DNA of 64,000 nucleotides from Oryza sativa Japonica Group (GCF_034140825.1 NC_089035.1:1943001-2007000); one strand, 5' to 3'. Positions 11,596 through 22,425 are shown, counted from the first letter of the stretch. The notes: a model not told the origin generated them from the letters alone. Translations and numbers: made by a program.

Positions 11596-13123
11596 ATCTA
11601 CTAAACGTTTTTTTAAAAGGAGGGCAAAAGCTTTGCCTCGTATATTGATAGAGATGGAGAAAATACAGGGCGATAGAATTATGTACAGGGCTAGTCTAAA
11701 AAAGAACTAAGCCCGCAAAAGGTGATGGTTAAGTGATATCTCCCAAGATTCCGAACTCTTGAAGCTTATAGGCTCCTGCTTTGACCCATGCCCGACCTTC
11801 CTCTTTTATCTTGGCGAGGATGGATGCCAGTGGCGATGCAGAGTTTCGAAAAATTCTTGCATTTCGCTCACACCATATTTCCCAGGAGACCAAGATCACC
11901 AGAGTACGCAGGGGAATGCGGGGGTTGTTGAGAGAATCTACCACAAGGTTCCACCATTGTTCTACCGAGTCGCAATCGCTCCATTTGATCATTTGGAGGT
12001 TGGTTTGAGTCCACCTTTGTATTTCTGTCCAGACCCGCTTTGTAACTCTACAGTGTGCCAGCAGGTGGACTGCTGACTCGTCAATTATGCAGCACAACGG
12101 GCAAATCTTCTGGTTTTGCCATCCTCTTTTCTCAAGTCTGTCAACTGTCCAGAGCCTATTTTGGGTGGCGAGCCAGGAGAAGAATTTGCATTTTGGAGGG
12201 GCCCACGCTTTCCAGATAGTTTGATTGAAGGCAGACCTCGTGGCCCCCAGGAATTGGAGCCTGTAGGCAGACTTTGCTGAGTATTGACCATTGGCTGTCA
12301 AATCCCAGTGGATGCTATCTTGGTCTTCAGTCAGGGGGTTCATTCTTCTGATCATAGTCCATAGGCGGACGGACTGCTGAACGTGATCCGCCTCAGTGAT
12401 GCGGAGGATGTCGATGTCTCTGACCCAGTTGCTTTCCTGCAGGGCATCATGGACATATCTGTTCTTTCGTTTTGAGGCCACATAGATGTCTGGGTGATTT
12501 TCTAAGGAGTTTGGTTCTCTAGCCACTTGGAGTCCCAAAAGCGAGCAGTTCTACCGTTGCCGATTGTTATGGTTGTTGCGGCCGAAAAAAGCTCCCTATC
12601 TTCCTGACTGCACGGAACCGCCGTTCCCACCCAAGGCTTCTCTGGGGCCGTCCATTCATACCATAGCCACCTAAGCCGCAAGGCGGAGGCGAAGCGCTGA
12701 AGGTCCATTATTCCTAGTCCTCCCAGGTCTTTGGGCCTGCAGACTCTTTTCCAGTTGACCTTGTATTTCCCCCTAGAAATGTTTTCCCCTCCTGCCCAGA
12801 GAAATTTCCTTCTTATTTTATCAATGTCCTCTAAGGTTCCATCCGGAAGCTTCAGGGAGGTTAAGTGGTAAATGGGCTGCGCTGTGAGAACTGTTTTGGT
12901 TAAACAGATCCTTGCGGCCGCTGACATCATTTTCCCTTGCCAGGGGGCCAGGCACGATTGACACTTGTCTAGCAGCGGTTGGAGATGGACTTTCTTCAGC
13001 CTTCCTACCACCAGTGGTAGTCCGAGATATTTCATGGGGAAATTTGTTAGCCCTGCCAAGAAGATGCTCGTGATGGTGCTGAGATCGATGGTGCTGCATC
13101 GGATTGGGATCTACTAAACGTTT
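11596..13123 (-). mobile_element. 5'-truncated L1-type LINE with 15-bp target-site duplication
   Basis: A 15-bp direct repeat, 'ATCTACTAAACGTTT', flanks the element at 11596-11610 and 13109-13123. The element reads on the minus strand: its 3' end with a short A-run lies at 11611 and the truncated 5' end at 13108. It keeps the end of a reverse transcriptase ORF (about 12502-13059: 'MKYLGLPLVVGRLKK', 'KMMSAAARICLTKTVL', 'KFLWAGGENISRGKYKVNWK', 'CRPKDLGGLGI') and a zinc-binding zf-RVT segment (about 11729-12538: 'WKAWAPPKCKFFSWLA', 'CPLCCIIDESAVHLLAHC'). The two parts are in different frames, so it is not functional. The intact target-site duplication argues for a fairly recent insertion. Confidence 0.92.
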
Positions 13124-13654
13124 CAAAATGTACTAAACGATAAGGTGTCAAAACTGATCTCTTAAAAGTTTTATGGTTGAAGTTGCATTCTAGGTATAAT
13201 ATGATGTTGTTTTTTGTAACTTAAACCTTATATAAATCGTGAGTTTTATTAAATTTACTTAAAAATATAGTGACCTGAAACTTATCGACTCTTATCACAT
13301 TCCATTTCTTCGGCTGAAGTTTCAAATCAGACCACCGCACACCTAGGAGTATAACTGTTGTCAAAAGCTAGTATAACACAGTATATATAACATCGGAATT
13401 CAAAAACGTTTGCATGATGTTTGCAACCTGAAAAGCTCTTTATTTATTCCTCAACGAGCAAGAACTAAGAAGGCGATTACACAAGTACTCACAAAGGAAT
13501 ACATGAAACCGGCCGACTCAGCCACTCGGACTCCCAACGGGTACGACACACCAGCAGCAGACCATACTTGCACGACCAAACAAACACACACTGAAATACT
13601 GAATTACTGACACCAAACATGACTTCTTCCCTCACCGATCACATCTTCAGGAGC
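13124..13654. other. Spacer and HSP16.9A 3' flank
   Basis: Non-coding sequence between the LINE and the stop codon of HSP16.9A at 13655. A 66-codon plus-strand frame here shows no domain. Confidence 0.4.
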
Positions 13655-14107
13655 TTAACCGGAGATCTCAATGGCCTTCACCTCAGGCTTCTTGACCTCG
13701 GCCTTGGGCACGGTGACAGTGAGCACGCCGTTCTCCAGTCCGGCCTTCACCTGGTCCACCTTGGCGTTCTCCGGCAGCCTGAACCGCCGCATGAACTGCC
13801 CGCTGCTGCGCTCCACGCGGTGCCACTTGTCGTTCTTGTCCTCCTTCTCCTTGCTGCGCTGGCCGCTGATCACCAGCACGTTGCCTTCCTCCACCTCCAC
13901 CTTCACCTCCTCCTTCTTGACGCCGGGGAGGTCGGCCTTGAAGACGTGCGACTCCGGCGTCTCCTTCCAGTCGATGCGGGCGTTGGCGAAGGCGGCGGTG
14001 TCGTTGTCGGAGGTGGCCGGGACGACGGAGCGGAACACGCTGTCGAAGGGGTCCCAGAGGTCGAGGGAGAATGGGTCGAACACGTTGCTGCGCCTCACCA
14101 GCGACAT
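13655..14107 (-). CDS. HSP16.9A: 16.9 kDa class I small heat-shock protein
   Basis: Single-exon gene of 150 residues, reading minus from the ATG at 14107. It has the full class I layout: N-terminal arm '[20 protein letters not shown]', alpha-crystallin domain (about 43-136) with '[20 protein letters not shown]' and '[11 protein letters not shown]', and C-terminal 'KAIEISG' with the I-x-I anchor. It differs from the inverted copy at 16698-17150 by a single residue (Leu versus Met in 'KAGLENG'/'KAGMENG'). Known role of the family: cytosolic ATP-independent chaperone, strongly heat-induced. A TATAAATA box and a heat-shock-element-like site lie upstream. I assign the symbol because this sequence matches my memory of the rice HSP16.9A protein. 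Confidence 0.95.
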   Translation of the reverse strand: MSLVRRSNVFDPFSLDLWDPFDSVFRSVVPATSDNDTAAFANARIDWKETPESHVFKADLPGVKKEEVKVEVEEGNVLVISGQRSKEKEDKNDKWHRVERSSGQFMRRFRLPENAKVDQVKAGLENGVLTVTVPKAEVKKPEVKAIEISG

Positions 14108-14263
14108 GGTTGCTCTATCTTTCGCTTTCTGATGCGAAGTTGTGGGCTACTGAAATGGAACGGAAGAAGCGATTGCAAAGAGGGCGATTTGGGAGTTTGG
14201 GACGTATGCAAGTCTTGTTTGTTGTGTGTTCCTCGGTGGGTTTCAGCACAAGAGCGGTGCACA

Positions 14264-14271
14264 TATTTATA
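14264..14271 (-). promoter_or_regulatory. TATA box of HSP16.9A
   Basis: On the minus strand 'CCTATAAATATG' lies about 160 bp upstream of the ATG. The spacing and TATAAATA core match the HSP16.9B promoter. Confidence 0.7.
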
Positions 14272-14299
14272 GGATTTGTCCGGGAGCTGCGCAATGGAC

Positions 14300-14370
14300 G
14301 TTCTTGAGGCGTCTCGAGTCATCTACTTTTGTTTCGGTGCTCCTGATTTGATCTGCTCCCTTCTAGAAAA
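14300..14370 (-). promoter_or_regulatory. Heat-shock-element-like sites upstream of HSP16.9A
   Basis: A perfect dyad core TTCTAGAA lies at 14361-14368. Nearer the TATA box (about 14300-14325, minus strand) the string 'ACTCGAGACGCCTCAAGAAC' is shared in form with 'ACTCGAGATGCTTCAAGACC' upstream of HSP16.9B. This suggests a common ancestral HSF-responsive promoter. Confidence 0.5.
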
Positions 14371-15003
14371 GGCTTTGCTTCCCAGTCCAGACTAGTCTCC
14401 ACACTCCCAAGTGCTGGTCTGGATGAAATCAATGATTGCCTACTTAGATTTGATGTGTACTGTATTAAACTGGAGTATTTAGAAAGACCAGCCGGATTTA
14501 ATTTTTGTTCCAGATTTGTCCAGTGTTAATCACATATACTTAATCAGGTAGCTGCAAGACGAGATGCTTCTGCACAACGACGAATGATTAATCAGCGACC
14601 CACTGCTTGCCAACCTATTTTTTTTTAAACACTTGCCAACCTATTCATTCAGCATGATAAATACGGACGTTTAAAGGATTTTGTATCACACCCCGTTACT
14701 ACAAGCCTATAACACATTTGCAAACAGCATATTTGCCAAAAAAGAATAATTTATTAATAAAACTTGTATATACGTGTTTTTAGTGATCTTAAAGCAAAGA
14801 CTGAAAAATGAATTTTGATCAAAACCCCCAAAATCAACTTCAAATTTAAAGTTGAAATTTTAAATTTTGATTGATAAATATAAGTATAAGTAAAAAGATA
14901 AGTAAACAGATATTCAACCGTGAATCGCGTAATAAGTTACTCCGTAGTATAAAATTTATTCCTCAAAAGAAAGGATAAAATTATGGCTCTGGCATAAAAC
15001 AAT

Positions 15004-15252
15004 TAGAGCAAGTTTAATAGTATAGCCCACTACTAACTTAAAATCATCTATAGCCAATGTAATAGTCAATTCATACAATAGTTGCTTACTGTACTATTAA
15101 TACCTGGTCCCACCTATCATACATACATTACGTATTGAAGTCCGTGCTGCAGCTGACTACAGATCTGTAGCCCGCTGCTCTTCTCTATCTTTTTTTATCT
15201 CTTTAAAATATGTTTATAGCTGACTTAAGCTTGCTATTATACCTGCTCTTAA
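15004..15252. repeat. MITE with AGAGCAAGTTTAATAGTATAG inverted ends
   Basis: The left end 'AGAGCAAGTTTAATAGTATA' pairs with the right end 'GCTTGCTATTATACCTGCTC', so the termini are inverted repeats over about 20 bp. Length is about 250 bp and there is no coding capacity. Confidence 0.7.
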
Positions 15253-15620
15253 GGGCAAAACCATCTTTTCACCCCATAATAACGTTAGGGGTGGGCAACT
15301 GGGCATACATTTGGTTCGGTCTTGGGTCATGATCAAAATTTGAGGATACTAAAAGAAACGCAATCAACAATAAATCTTGTTTTAGGACATATTTCAAAAG
15401 TGAACAATCACAACAACAAATTATATATAACACCAAGTAACCAATATAGTGGTTTTAATTTTTTTTTTCAAGCATGATACTTCCTTCGTCTCATACATAT
15501 ATACCATCCCGTACTATTTTTTTTTGGGACGAAAAAATATTTATCTGAGTTTTAGCTAATGTTAATTCGGTTAAGAGACTCATGATTAAATTGACCGTAT
15601 TAAATTCAGTTAGTAAGAAG

Positions 15621-16125
15621 GGTTAGAAAACGATAGGCAAATAAACGATAAATAGCAATAGATCAATCACATAAGACATAAGATTTAATGTGGAAAATCC
15701 TCTCAAAGCAAGAGAGAAAAAGCCACGGGTGCCAGGCAGCAAATATCTTCACTATAACGGGTTGAGGTTACAACGCCGAACGGCGGCTTACAAGAAGTAT
15801 ATATGAAGGTGAAACACTAAAGTGATAAGGATCCGTCCGAAGCTAGCCTTTATACATGTGGAAATGAATCCTTGAGACGAATTCCTTTTTTAGCATAAAT
15901 GAATCCTTCAACCTAAACACAATAAAGAAAAATACTTTCGGTGCCAAATAACCTCTTGGGCTAAATCACTATACCAACTAAGTTTGAGCAAAAAGCAATA
16001 GAAAACTAGCTTTGTCATCATTTCCGCTTCGTTCCGGCTGAAGCCTCCGACGACGGGCCTCCGCTTCGCTCCGTTGGAAGCTAGACTTTATACGTGTGCA
16101 AATGAATTTAGATCACAACTCAACA
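15621..16125 (-). mobile_element. Degraded Ty1-copia-type LTR fragment (fossil)
   Basis: Reading minus from 16125, the sequence begins with the same 'TGTTGAGTTGTGATC' start and follows the same order of motifs as the solo LTR at 38677-39005. It ends near 15621 with a similar 'TATCGTTTTCTAAC' terminus. It is longer because part of the 5' side is duplicated internally. No internal coding domain remains. It is an old, broken copy. Confidence 0.6.
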
Positions 16126-16521
16126 AGAAAGAGACCGGAAATTTCGGTCTCATTTCTGTTAGTTCGGTTGGTTTTAATTTATTTTGTCCACCCCTAACTA
16201 ACGTTAAATCGACGAAAACCTACTAAAACAACAAATAAATGATAAAAACAGTTCGAATGAGAGGCATTACAGCCTTACAGGAGAGTGAATTTTACAAGGG
16301 TAAATGTCTAGCTCGGTTAACTTTAGAGGATAAATAAATAATTTTCTTAAAAAGGAAAAAAGAGCACATACTAATTAATGAAAATCATAAAACAAGGAGC
16401 TCCAGGCTCCAGTAAGCGGGAGACTAGTCTAGAAAAGAGTGGGTCCTGCTGGACAGAGACAAGGGAAATAAGCTGATCTGGAAAGAAAAGAGAACATCAG
16501 AGAGTGGAGATCACTCGAGAT

Positions 16522-16546
16522 GCTTCAAGACCAAGTTCTGAAGAAC
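16522..16546 (+). promoter_or_regulatory. Heat-shock-element-like modules of HSP16.9B
   Basis: Immediately upstream of the TATA box, 'CTTCAAGACCAAGTTCTGAA' carries overlapping TTC-nn-GA and TTC-nn-AAG modules, a plausible imperfect HSF site. Position and partial sequence are shared with the HSP16.9A promoter. Confidence 0.5.
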
Positions 16547-16555
16547 CTATAAATA
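16547..16555 (+). promoter_or_regulatory. TATA box of HSP16.9B
   Basis: 'CTATAAATA' lies about 150 bp upstream of the ATG at 16698, directly following the heat-shock-element-like modules. Confidence 0.75.
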
Positions 16556-16697
16556 CGCCCACCTTGCATCGCATCTCCGCATTCAAGGCAGAGCTAGTAG
16601 TGGTCACATCGCCAATTCACAGTCGAATCAAGCAAACCATCCAAATCACACCCAACTCTTCTTCTTCCCATCCTCCAGAGATCCAAGCAGCTTAGCC

Positions 16698-17150
16698 ATG
16701 TCGCTGGTGAGGCGCAGCAACGTGTTCGACCCCTTCTCCCTCGACCTCTGGGACCCCTTCGACAGCGTGTTCCGCTCCGTCGTCCCGGCCACCTCCGACA
16801 ACGACACCGCCGCCTTCGCCAACGCCCGCATCGACTGGAAGGAGACGCCGGAGTCGCACGTCTTCAAGGCCGACCTCCCCGGCGTCAAGAAGGAGGAGGT
16901 GAAGGTGGAGGTGGAGGAAGGCAACGTGCTGGTGATCAGCGGCCAGCGCAGCAAGGAGAAGGAGGACAAGAACGACAAGTGGCACCGCGTGGAGCGCAGC
17001 AGCGGGCAGTTCATGCGGCGGTTCCGGCTGCCGGAGAACGCCAAGGTGGACCAGGTGAAGGCCGGCATGGAGAACGGCGTGCTCACCGTCACCGTGCCCA
17101 AGGCCGAGGTCAAGAAGCCCGAGGTGAAGGCCATTGAGATCTCTGGCTAA
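16698..17150 (+). CDS. HSP16.9B: 16.9 kDa class I small heat-shock protein
   Basis: Single-exon gene of 150 residues. It has an N-terminal arm '[20 protein letters not shown]', an alpha-crystallin domain with '[20 protein letters not shown]', '[17 protein letters not shown]' and '[11 protein letters not shown]', and a C-terminal I-x-I (IEIS). It is a near-identical inverted copy of the 13655-14107 gene: one residue differs and, by eye, fewer than ten bases differ across the coding region, while the flanks have diverged. A TATA box at 16547 and heat-shock-element-like modules lie upstream, and an AATAAA-type polyadenylation signal lies at about 17302. It should be a cytosolic heat-induced holdase. 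Confidence 0.95.
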
Positions 17151-17299
17151 AATGGTGAAAACGGGAGTTTGTCAAGGTCAAGGCGTGTCATGCATGTTCA
17201 CTCTGAACTGTTTGCGGTGTTTCACTCGGGTTTGATGGTTTTTACTAGTCCTATGAACTGTGTATTCTTTTGTACTCTGTTGTGAGCGCGTTTGCACGA

Positions 17300-17318
17300 A
17301 GCAATAAATAAAAATAAA
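17300..17318 (+). terminator. Polyadenylation signal region of HSP16.9B
   Basis: 'GCAATAAATAAAAATAAAAT' offers overlapping AATAAA hexamers about 150 bp after the stop codon, a normal plant 3' UTR distance. Confidence 0.6.
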
Positions 17319-17434
17319 ATCAGCTTGTTTGTATATTGATCATGCATGTGTGCTCATGTCGATCGCCGCAGCCACGCAATGCGTGTGCACAGCTGCACAG
17401 GTCGAATAATTAGAGTGTACACGTTGCCGGCGAT

Positions 17435-18450
17435 AACTAGCTAAACTCCAGTGGTGCGGTTATCTTCTCTGCTTGCGGTTTTATTGATCGTTGTTCTAGT
17501 GCCCTTGAAGCGGAACTGCTTGCTTGTAAGGAGGGTATTAATATGGCGCTCCAATGGACCTTACTCCCCATTATTGTTGTGGCGGATTGCTTGGTGGCTG
17601 TCTCTATGATCAGGATGCAAAGGAGGAGGCGCCAGGGGCGGAGCCAGGATTTTAGATCGATGGAGGATGCAAAGGAGGCGTCAACCAGGGGCAGAGCCAG
17701 GATATTAGATCGATGGTGTCACTATCAATGATAACAACTTAAGTAAAATAAAATTAGTGCTAATTGATAAAGTAAAATAGAATTTTCTTTTCAAAAATAA
17801 TTCGACTTGTATTCATGCCAACTATCTAATTGGTGAAATTAAATTATAAAAGACTAAATTAAAATTGCTAGATATACATGTGCAAGTGAATAATAATATT
17901 CTTTCTAGGTTAATAATATTTGCCGTTTTGGATAAGAACATTGTCTCATAAAACAACTCTGACCACTAACTGTGAGTTTTAGGCTATCAAACAACTTTGA
18001 CCACGAGTCAAATATTGTGAGTTTTGGGCTATCAATAGTTAATTAAGCTGCTAGCTACTGTCTGGCTGTCCATGCTCACATAGGATGGTGTCACAAAGCA
18101 AGTTAATTTGGTGTCACTCATTGCAAAGTAAAAGGAATAATGAAGACAAGACACAAGCCATTGGTGTCATGTGACACCAATGGTTGTACACTGGCTCCGC
18201 CCCTGGCGTCAGCGTTGGCTCATCTTGTCAGAGACATCGATACTCTGTTGAGAGGAAGAAGGGAGATCATACTGAAGAAAATTCATCGTTCTCAGAATTC
18301 TGTCAGTCATGTTTTAGCAAATAAAGCCCGTACTGAATATCTCACTAAGTTCTAGGCTGATGATAGTTGTAATCTTATTTTGCAACTTGTTTGTTCTGAT
18401 TCTGAGTAATATATCTCCCTTTCCCCGCAAAAAAAAAAAACTAGCTAAAC
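17435..18450 (+). mobile_element. 5'-truncated LINE (RNase H end) with poly(A) and 12-bp TSD, carrying a nested hAT MITE
   Basis: 'AACTAGCTAAAC' flanks the element at 17435-17446 and 18439-18450, with an A-run just before the right copy, so this is a LINE retroposition on the plus strand. The remaining coding piece is the end of an RNase H domain of plant LINE type: 'CSSALEAELLACKEGINMAL' and 'VVADCLVAVSM' before the nested insertion, and 'EIILKKIHRSQNSVSHVLAN' with 'ARTEYLTKF' after it. The nested element (17686-18205) interrupts this domain. The element is dead. Confidence 0.88.
17686..18205. mobile_element. hAT-type MITE nested in the LINE
   Basis: The ends are 'CAGGGGCAGAGCCAGG' and 'CTGGCTCCGCCCCTG', flanked by the near-identical 8-bp duplications 'GCGTCAAC' / 'GCGTCAGC'. 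An extra copy of the left end lies at about 17629-17650. Related elements with the same 'CAGTGGCGGAGCC' style ends and 8-bp duplications are at 44805-44993 and 59948-60097. Non-coding. Confidence 0.75.
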
Positions 18451-18469
18451 GCTGATGGGTTCGAAAAAT

Positions 18470-18690
18470 AATTCTCCAACTCCCACCGGGTAAAGAAAAC
18501 CGTTAGATGGAAGCCTGTGGCTAGGCTTCAAGGTTCTTCACGTAGCGTACGGCGGTACGGGCCAGGGTCCATGGCCGCGGCCCGTAGAGCCACGTCAATT
18601 TAAATCTTAGCCGCACAATCGTCTCCATCCAGCGGTTGTATTTGTCTGATTGGGGTTCGGAGAATTCTTTGCCGAACCCCTACGAGCCAC
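18470..18690. repeat. Fold-back MITE, with a second partial copy at 19095-19225
   Basis: The left arm ('GTTCGAAAAATAATTCTCC', 'AAACCGTTAGATGGA') and right arm ('CCATCCAGCGGTTG', 'GGAGAATTCTTTGCCGAAC') are inverted repeats. A related single arm ('GTTCGGAAAAGAATTCCCCG', 'AACCGTTGGATGGAG') recurs at about 19095-19225. Non-coding. Confidence 0.6.
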
Positions 18691-20060
18691 TGTTTCCCAA
18701 TTACGGGATAACACTACCGATCGGTGTGACTACATGTACTACTCCCTCTCTACTCTATCCACAATACATGTATGAATCTCTAATATATTTTTTTCTCCTA
18801 AACTAATTATCTCTAAAATATTTTTTCTCCTATAATTATCTGATCTACGATTCAATTACATTATTTTAATTGTTGATTTTTTCTGTCCGATTTTCTTGAG
18901 GACTCTCGATTTGGAGTTCCCTTCAAGTTTACCGGCTGCCTGGCAAATGTTCCACCTTTCCCCGCAATCTTGGACCATTTTTTTTTGTTTTGTAGCTCAT
19001 ATATTTGAGGCTGGAGTTGGTAGGGAGAGCTCAGAGCTCCCACGAAAGCCCATGAAAATGGGCATTTGTCTTGCATGTTAGCCTGTTAAGGCGACTCGGG
19101 TTCGGAAAAGAATTCCCCGAACCCCACTTGGTCCAAAGCAACCGTTGGATGGAGGCGCGTTTGCGGCTACGATTCAAGCTGACGCCGTAGGGTCTATGGA
19201 CCGTGGGCGAGGCCCAGTTACGTGAGCCCAGTTTCCGTTTAGGCCAAATAATGTCAGCCCAACGAAACGAGGGCTGGCCATTCCAATGGTATCGTTTGTG
19301 TCACTGAAACGAACCTGGATTTGGTCTAAACGAAATCATCAGGTGAAACTGGCATTTTGTGCTAGCTGCTGCCTAATAGCTCAGTCAAGGTCCAGCCGAA
19401 AGCAGTTGGAGCATGCAGGCAAATCCAAACAGACATGACCCAGATTTCCTGCCATCCTTGGCAGTTCTCGTGCTAAAAGCAAAGCTAGCCAGCATAGCTT
19501 TTGGTTGTATAGCACATTGCCAAGGTGCCAAGGTGCTACGTCACATCATTTTGAAAATTTTAAATTCAATCTAAGAATATCTCGAGAGTATCAAAAGCTC
19601 CCAATGATCAATTGGATTTGTCAAAGACCGAGCAGCAGATCGCTTCACTGTACTTCGTTTCCTTTTTCTACGAATCTGTGCCGCGAAAAATTTTAAAATT
19701 TAGCTTCCTTTTACTTTAAAACTATCCGTAGATTTTTTTTAAAAAAAATATTTTTTAGATTTATTTCTAGAGATGCTTTCATAATTTCAACGATAAGTGA
19801 AAAACAGAGTAGCAGGGTTGCAATTTTGCTTCACAGCAAAGACACTGGACATGTTCAAGTATGCTGTTATGCACCGACATCGTTGATGATTACAGAACAG
19901 TGATAGAAGCATCAATAGCTAGTATAGTCACATACTGCAGCAAGCAACGAACAAAGAAAGAAACCGAGCAACACGCAAAGCTACACTAGAGTATATGCAT
20001 ACTGCAATCGATTGATTCAATTCCAACGGATTTTACCGGAATGTCATTTCTGGTTTGTCC
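18691..20060. other. Intergenic, no gene seen
   Basis: AT-rich spacer containing the partial fold-back copy (19095-19225). Frames of 60-73 codons show no domain. It includes the 3' flank of the minus-strand gene ending at 20065. Confidence 0.4.
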
Positions 20061-20064
20061 ATGC

Positions 20065-20535
20065 TCACTCCGGGATGGCGACGAGCACCGGCCGCCACGG
20101 TCTCCTCATCATCAGCCGCCGCCGGAGCCCGCCGAACATGAACCGCCGCCGGCACTGCACGGCCGCACCATCACGGCCGCCGCCCGACGACGTCGTCACC
20201 ATGCCGTGCGCCGGCCGAGCCATCACTGGGTGATGCAGCCCCGGTGGTGGTAGCACGACCACCGGCGCCTGACCATCTTTCTTGGCGCACAGCGACGCGT
20301 TCCGGCAGGTCACGGCGGCGTCGTCGATGGCGCCGTCGTCGTCGGCGTCGTCCGACACCAGGAGCTCCTCCAAAGAGCTTCTGCTGGTCAAGAGGAGGCT
20401 GCTCTTCTCGCCGTCGTCCTCCTCCCCGGCAGCCGCATAATCCGGCCTGTAACTCTTGCGGCGGCAGCAGAGAAGGCGGCGCACGAGCACCCAGAAGCTC
20501 TTCACCCTTGGCCTGTAGAGCGTCGTCCTGGCCAT
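20065..20535 (-). CDS. Small basic protein of unknown function
   Basis: Intronless open frame of 156 residues, reading minus from the ATG at 20535. I do not recognise the family. Visible features are a basic N-terminus 'MARTTLYRPRVKSFWVLVRR' followed by 'LLCCRRK', an acidic Ser/Leu-rich middle ('SLLLTSRSSLEELLVSDDAD'), a Pro-rich stretch, and an Arg-rich C-terminus with 'RRRFMFGGLRRRLMMRR'. There is no signal peptide and no clear membrane span. Support for a real gene: strong GC3 and coding-like composition confined to the frame, and a TATA box about 55 bp upstream. It sits between the heat-shock cluster and the receptor-kinase cluster with no obvious link to either. Similar short GC-rich orphan genes are common in grasses. 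A chance frame in GC-rich DNA remains possible. Confidence 0.55.
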   Translation of the reverse strand: MARTTLYRPRVKSFWVLVRRLLCCRRKSYRPDYAAAGEEDDGEKSSLLLTSRSSLEELLVSDDADDDGAIDDAAVTCRNASLCAKKDGQAPVVVLPPPGLHHPVMARPAHGMVTTSSGGGRDGAAVQCRRRFMFGGLRRRLMMRRPWRPVLVAIPE

Positions 20536-20590
20536 CTATCCTCCAGCCTCCAGGTCGCTCCTGCTGCCGATCTCAGCTAGGACAGTACAG

Positions 20591-20597
20591 TTATATA
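20591..20597 (-). promoter_or_regulatory. TATA box of the 20065-20535 gene
   Basis: On the minus strand this reads TATATAA, about 55 bp upstream of the ATG. The short leader is compatible with direct transcription of this small gene. Confidence 0.5.
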
Positions 20598-20639
20598 CTA
20601 CTCCTAGCAGCTAGCTAGTAGTACTAGTATTCTCTCTCA

Positions 20640-22100
20640 CTTAATTTTTCAGCTGGTTGGTAGCCCTGAGATACTGTTGCTCACTTGGAGATGATCTGGG
20701 ATTCTGGAGCTAATCCTCGAATTGTGCTTTACCGTCTTTAAAATTTGCCATATGGAATTCTTTTATTATTCCTATGTCATCTGTCCGTGCTAGACCTCAA
20801 CTTCAGGAATAATGTTATCACGCCACCCCTGAATGTATAGCTTCACACTTTCTTAGACACCTTTCTTATGCCAAGGTGAAATCTGTAAAATCAGTCATGA
20901 AATATACTGTATTCTACGTGACGATTTCATAGTTTAGGAGTGGCTTGTGAGAGCCGCAATACGCAGCAGGCTGCCATATGGAGGCTACGAGAGGAAGACG
21001 CGGGAGTTGTCTGCTGATCCAGCGTCCAAAAAGAAAGAAAGAAAAATGCGCGGGAGAGTACGTCGCATCAGCATCACCGTCAGGCGCTAACTGCCCGGGC
21101 GCTAAAAGACGCGCGAAATTTGGTGCGATACTGTTCGAATCATCGGGGGAGTCTCCCCCTCTGCTTATTACACCAGTGTATGCATGTCATCTTCGGATCC
21201 CAGTGAGATTTGGACGAAACAAAAGCATCGATTTATGCGTTGGGGGGTGATGGGGTGATTTGACGCGTTCATTCGAGCAAGTCGCTCTGTGACTTTGTTC
21301 CCATGTGACATGGGAATGGTGTGTCGTCTTAATGAAAGAACTTGTCTGATAATGTTGAAGTGGGGACCATGGAAGATGTGCTTAGTACTATTATCATTAT
21401 CTACATGGATAAAATCACTGATATTTAGAGATAGAGATAATTGTACAATATCATAGTCCACTATACGTGAACAAAATCGAAAAAGGCAAGCTCGCAAGTT
21501 AGCGAAATAGTGAAAACTTTATCCTGTAATTAAGGCCCACCAATACCTCTTCTCCCATTCCCGTTCAACGTCGACGAAGTGGCTAGCCGTCACCCATCCT
21601 TGTCCATGGCCACCCTCCATCCCTCCCTCTTCATCTTCTTTTTTACTCATGCAGCGCTACCTCTAGCTCCGTCGAAGCTCCGGTATCAATAGTCGACTGA
21701 TATTCCCCTTGCAGGAACTCCGTCTATTTGTTATTGTTGCTCCAGCCACCACGCGCCGCATTGGGCTCATGCTGACCTCTCTAGAGCAGGAGCAGTGGCA
21801 CGGCACACACGATGTCATTGTGCCTATGGTGGTGATAGTTGATGTCGAAGGAGAAGAGAGGATTTGAGTATATAGCTAAAAGTTTTTAATTTTGAATTGG
21901 GAGGATTTATATTTGAATTGGAAGTTTTCGTAATCTCAAGGTGAAAGTTCCAGATATTCAATTGAAAATTTTGTGATTTAGAGAAGAAAGTTTTAGATTT
22001 GTATTGAAGGTCTTTGACATCTGGCTAACTTCGTCTATGATTTGCCGGCCTAGTGAAAAGGCCATAATGTTAACAGCACCTGGCCCACTTAATCGAAGGC
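20640..22100. other. Intergenic, no gene seen
   Basis: Non-coding-looking spacer. Open frames of 80-110 codons lack domains. Confidence 0.4.
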
Positions 22101-22425
22101 GTTGTAATGGGCCTAGAAGTAAGTCCATCCAGCCCACGGATTACAGCAAGCGCTTCAAAGCGCCGCCGCGTCGTCTCCACGCCTCGGGCCTAGGGCACGC
22201 GCCGACTCGCCGCCGGGGAGACCGGGCGGCCGGCGAATCCCCCACCCCAAAACGGAGGCGAAATTTAGCACGGGCTGTGCGCGGTCGAGCGTCCCCGGAC
22301 TCATCGGCGTGGAGAGACGAGGACGCCGCGCGCGGCGCGGCAGGTTAGATTTGGATCCGCGCCTGCCGGGGGATCAGACGAGAATCGGTTGCATCTGCCA
22401 CTGCATTCTTGCAGCCAGGTACGCT
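22070..22425 (+). other. GC-rich promoter / first-exon candidate downstream of kinase A
   Basis: An abrupt GC- and CpG-rich block in AT-rich surroundings. It is preceded by several GGGCC/GGGCCC-type motifs ('AATGGGCCTAG', 'AGCCCACGG') of the kind found in plant housekeeping promoters, and followed by a good donor 'CCAG|GTACGC' at about 22417. It would transcribe on the plus strand, antisense to the kinase gene ending at 22755. No product is supported. The open frame across it (22004-22348) starts before the GC block and has no domain. Confidence 0.3.

Larger units (their letters stand above)
14400..16440. other. Spacer between HSP16.9A and HSP16.9B, filled with repeats
   Basis: No gene is seen. 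It contains a MITE (15004-15252) and a degraded LTR fragment (15621-16125), both listed separately. The rest is AT-rich unique-looking DNA. Confidence 0.5.

Noticed and set aside
11729-13059. Host gene with a reverse-transcriptase-like domain
   Set aside because: The 15-bp target-site duplication, terminal A-run and truncated, frame-shifted RT/zf-RVT pieces show a dead LINE copy.
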